Positions 15,450 through 20,564 of a stretch of DNA of 20,564 bases are shown here, one piece after another (the first letter of the stretch is position 1; the number at the start of each line of letters is the position of its first letter). The notes under the pieces are model-generated. The model had not been told where the DNA came from, ran no database searches, and saw nothing but the letters and a program-made list of their open reading frames with translations. Origin of the DNA: JAVBNO01 sp031551485 (GTDB lineage: Bacteria > Bacillota > Clostridia > Oscillospirales > Ruminococcaceae); contig JAVBNO010000052.1 of the NCBI GenBank assembly GCA_031551485.1, positions 1 to 20,564 on the forward strand, given 5' to 3'. A program made the translations under genes and the position numbers.

Positions 15450-16655
15450 ATGGCTATGCAAAAAGAATGGATTGCCATGCTGCTGGCTGGGGGCCAGGGC
15501 AGCCGGCTGGTGCCGCTGACCACCAAGATTGCCAAACCCGCCGTCCCCTTTGGCGGCAAATACCGCATCATCGACTTCCCCCTTTCCAACTGCGTCAACT
15601 CGGGGGTGGATACGGTGGGCGTGCTGACTCAATACCAGCCCCTGGAACTAAACGAATACATTGGGAACGGCCAGCCTTGGGATCTGGACCGGTTGGAAGG
15701 GGGCGTGTTCGTTTTGCCCCCCTACCAAAAGAGCTCCGGCTCCGACTGGTACACCGGCACTGCCAACGCCATTTATCAAAATACGCCGTTTATTGAGCGG
15801 TACCACCCCGAACATGTGCTGATTTTATCGGGGGACCACATTTACAAGATGAATTACCAAAAGATGCTCACCTTCCACAAGGAGCACGATGCTGACTGTA
15901 CCATTGCTGTCATTGAGGTGCCGATGGAAGAGGCCAGCCGGTTTGGTATTATGAACACCGGCGAAGACATGCGCATTGATGAGTTTGAAGAGAAGCCCCC
16001 CGAGCCCAAGAGCAACCTGGCCTCCATGGGCATTTACATTTTCAAGTGGCCGGTACTCAAGGCCTACCTGGAAGCCGACGAGGCCGACCCACAGTCCAGC
16101 AAAGACTTTGGCAAAAATATTATTCCCAAAATGCTGTGGGAGGGCAAGCGGATGTACGCCTTCCCCTTCCGCGGTTATTGGAAGGACGTGGGCACCATTG
16201 ACAGCTTGTGGGAAGCCAACATGGATTTGCTGAATCCCGCTGTGCCGCTGGAGCTGTATGACCCCACCTGGAAAATATACGCCCGCAACCCGGTGCTGCC
16301 GCCCCACTTTACAGCGGCGGGGTCGCAGGTGGAAAACGCGATGATTACAGAAGGCTGCCGGATATACGGACAGGTGGACTTTTCCATTTTATCTGCCGGC
16401 GTCACCGTGGAAAAAGACGCGGTTGTCCGCGACTCCATTGTCATGCCCGGTGCGCGCATTGAGGCCGGCGCCGTGGTGGAATACGCCATTTTGGCCGAGA
16501 ATGTGGTGGTTGGCGCGGGGGCAAGGGTTGGCGCCCGGCCCGAGGATGTGGCCGACAAAGACAACTGGGGCGTGGCGGTGATTGGGGAAAAAATACGCAT
16601 TGCGCCCGGCGCGGTCATTCCGCCCATGGCCCGCATTGCCGGAGAGGAGATGTGA
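15450..16655 (+). CDS. glgC: glucose-1-phosphate adenylyltransferase GlgC
   Basis: GlgC makes ADP-glucose from ATP and glucose-1-phosphate, the committed step of glycogen synthesis. About 401 residues. The nucleotidyltransferase signature is MLLAGGQGSRLVPLT, followed by KPAVPFGGKYRIIDFPLSNC. LSGDHIYKMNY holds the catalytic Asp region and EKPPEPKSNLASMGIYIF the glucose-1-phosphate site. A C-terminal left-handed beta-helix with hexapeptide-like repeats follows. ATG 15432 is also in frame but has no ribosome binding site; ATG 15450 (or 15456) gives the family-typical start near QKEWIAMLLAGG, with a weak AAAGTGA upstream. It lies 49 nt after glgB and 4 nt before glgD. Confidence 0.96.
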   Translation: MAMQKEWIAMLLAGGQGSRLVPLTTKIAKPAVPFGGKYRIIDFPLSNCVNSGVDTVGVLTQYQPLELNEYIGNGQPWDLDRLEGGVFVLPPYQKSSGSDWYTGTANAIYQNTPFIERYHPEHVLILSGDHIYKMNYQKMLTFHKEHDADCTIAVIEVPMEEASRFGIMNTGEDMRIDEFEEKPPEPKSNLASMGIYIFKWPVLKAYLEADEADPQSSKDFGKNIIPKMLWEGKRMYAFPFRGYWKDVGTIDSLWEANMDLLNPAVPLELYDPTWKIYARNPVLPPHFTAAGSQVENAMITEGCRIYGQVDFSILSAGVTVEKDAVVRDSIVMPGARIEAGAVVEYAILAENVVVGAGARVGARPEDVADKDNWGVAVIGEKIRIAPGAVIPPMARIAGEEM

Positions 16656-16659
16656 TGAT

Positions 16660-17775
16660 ATGGCTGCAAATGCTGTGATGGGTATTGTATTTTCCAATAT
16701 GCACGACGACAATTTAGAAATGCTGACTGAAAAACGAACGGTGGCATCGGTGCCTTTTGGGGGCCGTTACCGCTTCATTGATTTTACCCTTTCCAACATG
16801 GTGAACTCCGGCATTTTGGATGTGGGCGTCATCACCAAAAGCAACTACCAGTCCCTGATGGACCACGTGGGGGCCGGGCGGCCCTGGGATATGTCCCGCA
16901 AACGGGGCGGTCTGACCATTCTGCCGCCTTTTTCCCGCGGGTCGGGACTTTATCGGGGCAGCGTGGAGGCGCTGAACGGCGCGATGGGTTACCTGCGCCA
17001 CATGGAGGCCAAATATGTGGTGCTTTGCGACTGCGATGTCATTGCCAACATTGATTTTCGCCCTATGTTGGAGGCGCATATTCAATCCGGCGCCCATATG
17101 ACTTTGGCGTATCAGCGCTGCCACCTGGCTTCCTTTAATCGGGATGTGATGACGCTGACCACCAACGCCACCGGTCGCATTGTGGATATGCTGGCCGACC
17201 CCCAGGAGGAAGGCGAATACGATGTCTTTCTCAATGTATCCATTTTGGAGCGGGAGTTGCTGATTAAAATGGTGGGCGAAGCTTTGGGGCATAACATGAT
17301 GGGGCTGACCCGCGACTACCTGCAAAGTAAAGTGGATCACTTTGTCCTCCAGGGTTACCGTCTGGAGGGATACACCAGCCGTATTTATAATCTGGCCAGC
17401 TACTTTAACGCCAATATGGAGCTGTTGGATGAAAAAGTACAGGGCGCCCTTTTCCCCAGGGAACGTCCGATTTATACAAAGGTACGGGACGAAGTGCCCG
17501 CCAAATACGGTCTTAAGGCCAATGTGGCCAATTCCCTTATCGCCGACGGCTGCATTATTGAGGGGCGGGTGGAAAACTGCATCCTGTTCCGGCAGGTAAA
17601 GATTGGCCGCGGCGCCGTGGTCAAAAATTGTATTCTGATGCAGGGCACCACGGTGGGCGAAAATTCCAATTTGTCCTATGTGGTGTCTGACAAAGACGTG
17701 ACCATACAGGATAACCGGCAGCTGGCCGGTTTTGCAACCTATCCTTTGTACATAGCCAAGGGCATTCGTATCTAA
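16660..17775 (+). CDS. glgD: GlgD, glucose-1-phosphate adenylyltransferase-like subunit
   Basis: GlgD is the Firmicutes-specific paralogue that pairs with GlgC and raises or regulates its activity. 371 residues, homologous to GlgC over its length (ASVPFGGRYRFIDFTLSNMV against GlgC's AVPFGGKYRIIDFPLSNCV). The ATP-binding GGxGxRL loop is missing: the N-terminus reads AVMGIVFSNMHDDNLEMLTE, as usual for GlgD, so it is probably not catalytic alone. A C-terminal beta-helix is present (SLIADGCIIEGRVENCILFR). ATG 16660 has AGGAG (16645-16649) 10 nt upstream, inside the end of glgC. The frame is open further upstream but has no better start. Confidence 0.96.
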   Translation: MAANAVMGIVFSNMHDDNLEMLTEKRTVASVPFGGRYRFIDFTLSNMVNSGILDVGVITKSNYQSLMDHVGAGRPWDMSRKRGGLTILPPFSRGSGLYRGSVEALNGAMGYLRHMEAKYVVLCDCDVIANIDFRPMLEAHIQSGAHMTLAYQRCHLASFNRDVMTLTTNATGRIVDMLADPQEEGEYDVFLNVSILERELLIKMVGEALGHNMMGLTRDYLQSKVDHFVLQGYRLEGYTSRIYNLASYFNANMELLDEKVQGALFPRERPIYTKVRDEVPAKYGLKANVANSLIADGCIIEGRVENCILFRQVKIGRGAVVKNCILMQGTTVGENSNLSYVVSDKDVTIQDNRQLAGFATYPLYIAKGIRI

Positions 17776-17785
17776 TATTTATACG

Positions 17786-17803
17786 GGCGTCCGAAAGGAC
17801 GCC
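17786..17803 (+). terminator. glgD-glgA intercistronic hairpin
   Basis: GGCGTCC (17786-17792) and GGACGCC (17797-17803) form a perfect 7-bp stem closed by a GAAA tetraloop, followed by TCTCTTGT. The T content is low, so it may be an attenuator that lowers glgA expression or an RNA processing/stability element. It lies 10 nt after the glgD stop and 46 nt before glgA. Confidence 0.5.
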
Positions 17804-17849
17804 TCTCTTGTCGTCAAAAGACAACAAACTTTTGAGAACGGGTGATTAT

Positions 17850-19262
17850 ATGAAAATTTTGTACGCGGCCAGCGAGGCCAATCCTTTTATCGCTTCCGGC
17901 GGGCTGGCGGATGTGGCGGCGTCGCTGCCCAAAGCGCTGCGGGCACGCCAGCAGGCATGCCGGGTCGCTATGCCGCTGTACGGCGGGATTGACCCCGTCT
18001 ATCGTCAAGGGCTTAAATTCGTCACAAGCTTTAACGTGCCCTTAAGCTGGCGCAACCAATACTGCGGCGTCTTTGAGGCCAATGTGAGCGGCGTAAAATA
18101 TTATCTTTTGGACAATGAGTATTACTTTAAACGGGAGAATCTTTATGGCTACGACGACGATGCCGAGCGCTTCGCCTTTTTTTCCCGCGCTGTGCTGGAA
18201 ATGCTGCGCCATATCGATTTTGTGCCGGAAATCATTCACTGCAACGACTGGCAATCGGCCATGATCCCCGTCTTTTTGAATGCGTTTTATCAGGACAGCG
18301 AACGTTTTAGCCATATTAAAACCATCTTCACCATTCACAATATTCAGTATCAGGGCAAATTCGGCATGCATATCGTCGGCGATGTGTTGGGGTTGCCTTA
18401 CGGGATGAACGCCCTGATGGAATATGACGGCAGCGTCAACATGATGAAAGCGGCCATTGACCAGGCCGACCGTGTGACCACCGTGAGCCCCACCTATGCC
18501 ACCGAGATTTTGGACCCCTGGTTCGCCTATGGGTTGGACCGGTTTTGGCGGGAGCGGCAATATAAGTTGTCCGGCATTTTAAACGGCATTGACCAAACCA
18601 CCTATGACCCGGCCACCGACGCGTATATTGCAAAAAACTACACTGTCGAAACAGTTGCCCTGCGCAAAGAAAACAAGCTGGCTCTGCAAAAGCAGCTGGG
18701 CCTTGCCGAAAATCCCGACCAGATTTTGGTGGGCATGGTAACCCGTCTGGTATCCCAAAAAGGGCTGGATTTGGTCAAGCATATGCTGGACCAGTTGGTG
18801 AAAGCGGATTTCACTTTTGCCATTTTGGGGTCGGGGGATTATATTTACGAGAACTTCTTTAAAGAGGCCGCCCAAAAGCACCCCGACAAGGTCGCTTTGT
18901 GCACTGGATTCGACCCGGCGCTGGCCCGGCAGATCTATGCCGGCAGCGACCTGTTCTTAATGCCCTCCAAAAGCGAGCCCTGCGGTCTTTCTCAGATGAT
19001 TGCCCTGCGGTACGGCGCCATTCCAGTGGTGCGGGCCACCGGCGGCCTGAAGGATTCTATCATCGATGTGGGGGCCGGTGGCAACGGCTTTACCTTCCAG
19101 TCCTACAACGCCCACGATATGGTAGAGGCCCTGGGTCGGGCCAAGGCGGCCTACGCGGACAAAGCCGGCTGGGCCAAGTTGGTGGCCGACGCAATGGTCT
19201 GTGACTTTGGATGGGGGCGGTCGGCCGGGGATTATTTGGCCCTTTACAAAGAAACGCTCTAG
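17850..19262 (+). CDS. glgA: glycogen synthase GlgA (ADP-glucose type)
   Basis: GlgA transfers glucose from ADP-glucose to the growing alpha-1,4 glucan. 470 residues, a GT5 family two-domain (GT-B) enzyme. The N-terminus MKILYAASEANPF leads into IASGGLADVAASLPKAL. The position of the E. coli KTGGL lysine (Lys15) is Ala15 here. Further blocks are IIHCNDWQSAMIPVFLNAFY, FTIHNIQYQGKFG, the C-domain start LVGMVTRLVSQKGLDL, and KSEPCGLSQMIALRYGAIPV with the donor-site Glu. ATG 17850 fits the family start; in-frame codons from 17808 precede it without a ribosome binding site. It is the last gene of the operon; I see no clear terminator after it. Confidence 0.96.
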   Translation: MKILYAASEANPFIASGGLADVAASLPKALRARQQACRVAMPLYGGIDPVYRQGLKFVTSFNVPLSWRNQYCGVFEANVSGVKYYLLDNEYYFKRENLYGYDDDAERFAFFSRAVLEMLRHIDFVPEIIHCNDWQSAMIPVFLNAFYQDSERFSHIKTIFTIHNIQYQGKFGMHIVGDVLGLPYGMNALMEYDGSVNMMKAAIDQADRVTTVSPTYATEILDPWFAYGLDRFWRERQYKLSGILNGIDQTTYDPATDAYIAKNYTVETVALRKENKLALQKQLGLAENPDQILVGMVTRLVSQKGLDLVKHMLDQLVKADFTFAILGSGDYIYENFFKEAAQKHPDKVALCTGFDPALARQIYAGSDLFLMPSKSEPCGLSQMIALRYGAIPVVRATGGLKDSIIDVGAGGNGFTFQSYNAHDMVEALGRAKAAYADKAGWAKLVADAMVCDFGWGRSAGDYLALYKETL

Positions 19263-19292
19263 CTGTTTGCCGCAGTTTAGAGAGGGTTAATA

Positions 19293-19366
19293 GGACTTGG
19301 TTGACGAAACGGTGTGTTTGCGCTGACATGGTGAAGGTGGGACGTTGCGCCGTTAGAGGTATGAAG
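19293..19366 (+). repeat. direct repeat A upstream of phosphotransferase gene
   Basis: The segment 19309-19365 matches 20460-20516 at 48 of 57 positions (84%), including an identical CATGGTGAAGGTGG core. The similarity extends more weakly to both sides. The rest of the 19263-19413 gap shows no gene or clear promoter. Confidence 0.75.
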
Positions 19367-19413
19367 CGTTAATTTTTGAAGGATAAGGCGAGACAAGCAT
19401 AGAGTGGAGAAAA

Positions 19414-20379
19414 ATGATAGATTATATTGGTAAAGCACTATTCGCTCAATACGGCCTCAATGTATATGCAATGAAAGAGGTTCCCGGTGGATGGTCTGCA
19501 TCCGCTTTTATCGTTCAGACAGACAAAGGCGAATATTTTGTAAAAGTATATGATAAGCACCGTCCTTCGGTACAGCCGTGGATCCAGCGTATGGCATTGT
19601 ATATGCCGGCTGTTCTGTGGCTGTCCGCCAACACACCGCTAAAAGACAAAATGATAGCGCCTATCCTCGCAAAAAATGCTGCGTATAAAGTAGAGAATAT
19701 AAACTTTGTTTTGGTAGTTTTTCCGTATGTGGACGGAAAAACATTGTGTGAAACGCAATTAACGTCAGAACAAATATCCCAACTGGCTGATATTCTCGCG
19801 CTGCTTCATTCATACGGAGAAAAAACACCTGTTCCAACAGAGCAGCTTGTGGAATTGTATACACTTCCGTTTTTGGATAGCCTCAACGCAGCTATTCATG
19901 CGGACAACATGCCATTTGGCTTACGGAAAGCCTTACAAACGCACTCGCACGAAATAACGCAAGCTGTAAGAGCCTTGCAACTTCTTGCGGAACGTATGCG
20001 CCTAAATCCTCCTCTTCATGTTCTATGCCATACGGATATACACGGCTGGAACTTAATGTGGGGCAATCGATTGATTTTGATTGATTGGGAGGGCTTGCGG
20101 CTTGCACCTGTTGAGTCGGATTTGTTTTCGTTTAGCGATGGCTTCTTTTTTGGTTATGCAAAGGAAGAATTTTTTGCAGCATATCAAAAGGTTTGCCCTG
20201 GATATACCGTAAATGAAACCGCAATGAATTTCTACCGTCTGCGTCGCCGTCTGGAGGACATAGCCGAGTTTGCCCACAGCATGATAAACGACAATCTTAC
20301 TGCGAGTGAGAGGGAAAAATCCTTGTTCGACTTGCAAAAGGAATGTGCGGCGCTCGGTGGTATGATAAGCCATATTTGA
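19414..20379 (+). CDS. APH-family phosphotransferase, spectinomycin kinase APH(9)-like
   Basis: Member of the aminoglycoside/choline kinase fold, 321 residues. FVKVY with Lys44 is the ATP-binding lysine. HTDIHGWNLMWGN (206-218) is the catalytic loop, with Asp208 as base and Asn213 for metal binding. ILIDWEGLRLAPVESDL (221-237) holds the metal-binding Asp224. The RLAPxExDL wording is typical of spectinomycin-kinase-like APH(9) proteins. The true substrate could be an antibiotic or a metabolite and cannot be told from sequence. GGAG (19406-19409) is 4 nt before the ATG. Codon use is more AT-rich (many ATA, AAA, TTA) than in the glg genes, and direct repeats lie on both sides, consistent with acquisition by transfer. 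Confidence 0.85.
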   Translation: MIDYIGKALFAQYGLNVYAMKEVPGGWSASAFIVQTDKGEYFVKVYDKHRPSVQPWIQRMALYMPAVLWLSANTPLKDKMIAPILAKNAAYKVENINFVLVVFPYVDGKTLCETQLTSEQISQLADILALLHSYGEKTPVPTEQLVELYTLPFLDSLNAAIHADNMPFGLRKALQTHSHEITQAVRALQLLAERMRLNPPLHVLCHTDIHGWNLMWGNRLILIDWEGLRLAPVESDLFSFSDGFFFGYAKEEFFAAYQKVCPGYTVNETAMNFYRLRRRLEDIAEFAHSMINDNLTASEREKSLFDLQKECAALGGMISHI

Positions 20380-20443
20380 TCTTTGTCAAACTGATAAACC
20401 AAAGCAAAACCTGCCCCCGCTCAATTGCGGAGAACCGGGAATG

Positions 20444-20517
20444 GGGCTTTGTGGACAACACGGTGCGCTTGCGCTGGCATGGTGAAGGTGGAACGTTACA
20501 CTGTTAACGGTATGAAA
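20444..20517 (+). repeat. direct repeat B downstream of phosphotransferase gene
   Basis: Second copy of the 19293-19366 segment, displaced by 1151 bp. Most of the 9 mismatches in the 57-nt core are transitions. As with copy A, an AATTTTxG tract and an AGTGGA motif follow before a possible start codon. Confidence 0.75.
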
Positions 20518-20537
20518 AATGAATTTTGGGCGGAAAG

Positions 20538-20564
20538 ATGAATAAAGTGGATTTGCACAATATG
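20538..20564 (+). CDS. possible start of a further gene, cut by window edge
   Basis: ATG at 20538, with GGCGG (20529-20533) a few nt upstream, opens a frame reading MNKVDLHNM to the last base. A second in-frame ATG at 20562 is almost exactly where the phosphotransferase start would fall if the upstream repeat marks a duplicated unit. Only nine codons are visible, so function cannot be judged. Confidence 0.3.

Noticed and set aside
19293..20517. Phosphotransferase gene as cargo of an insertion sequence with terminal inverted repeats
   Set aside because: The flanking repeats are direct, not inverted, and no transposase is present between or beside them.

Overview
The window looks like a chromosomal segment of a moderately GC-rich, low-GC-lineage Gram-positive anaerobe, most likely a clostridium of the Ruminococcaceae/Oscillospiraceae type. 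This is inferred from the HrcA/CIRCE-controlled chaperone operon, the GlgC+GlgD pair of ADP-glucose pyrophosphorylase-type proteins, strong GGAGG ribosome binding sites, frequent GTG/TTG starts and lipobox lipoproteins. No rRNA, tRNA, CRISPR array, prophage or intact insertion sequence was seen.

Layout. (1) 1-495: two tandem copies of a ~246 bp non-coding repeat with conserved hairpins. (2) 584-5740: heat-shock operon hrcA-grpE-dnaK-dnaJ, headed by two CIRCE operators around a sigma-A type promoter. A hairpin separates dnaK from dnaJ and a strong terminator follows dnaJ. (3) 5739-9431: an acetamidase/formamidase family gene overlapping prmA, then rsmE and a VanY-type carboxypeptidase lipoprotein, closed by a bidirectional terminator. 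(4) 9471-10710, minus strand: an orphan, apparently cytoplasmic PAS/HATPase sensor kinase that lacks the usual phospho-acceptor histidine, with its own promoter and operator-like dyads. (5) 11018-12743: glyceraldehyde-3-phosphate dehydrogenase with its own promoter, followed by a small lipoprotein; each ends at a hairpin. (6) 12800-13330: two more copies and a fragment of the same repeat, in the opposite orientation. (7) 13429-19262: glycogen synthesis operon glgB-glgC-glgD-glgA behind a good promoter. (8) 19293-20564: an APH(9)-like small-molecule kinase gene with more AT-rich codon use, bracketed by an imperfect direct repeat (84% over the best 57 nt). The second repeat copy leads into another possible start codon at the window edge.

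How the genes work together. HrcA represses the DnaK/GrpE/DnaJ folding machine through CIRCE. PrmA and RsmE modify the ribosome (protein L11 and 16S rRNA). GapA runs the central step of glycolysis. GlgC makes ADP-glucose, GlgA polymerises it, GlgB adds branches, and GlgD probably regulates or assembles with GlgC. The least explained parts are the ~246 bp hairpin repeats (inverted pairs bracketing about 12.3 kb), the histidine-less kinase, and the repeat-flanked phosphotransferase unit at the right end.
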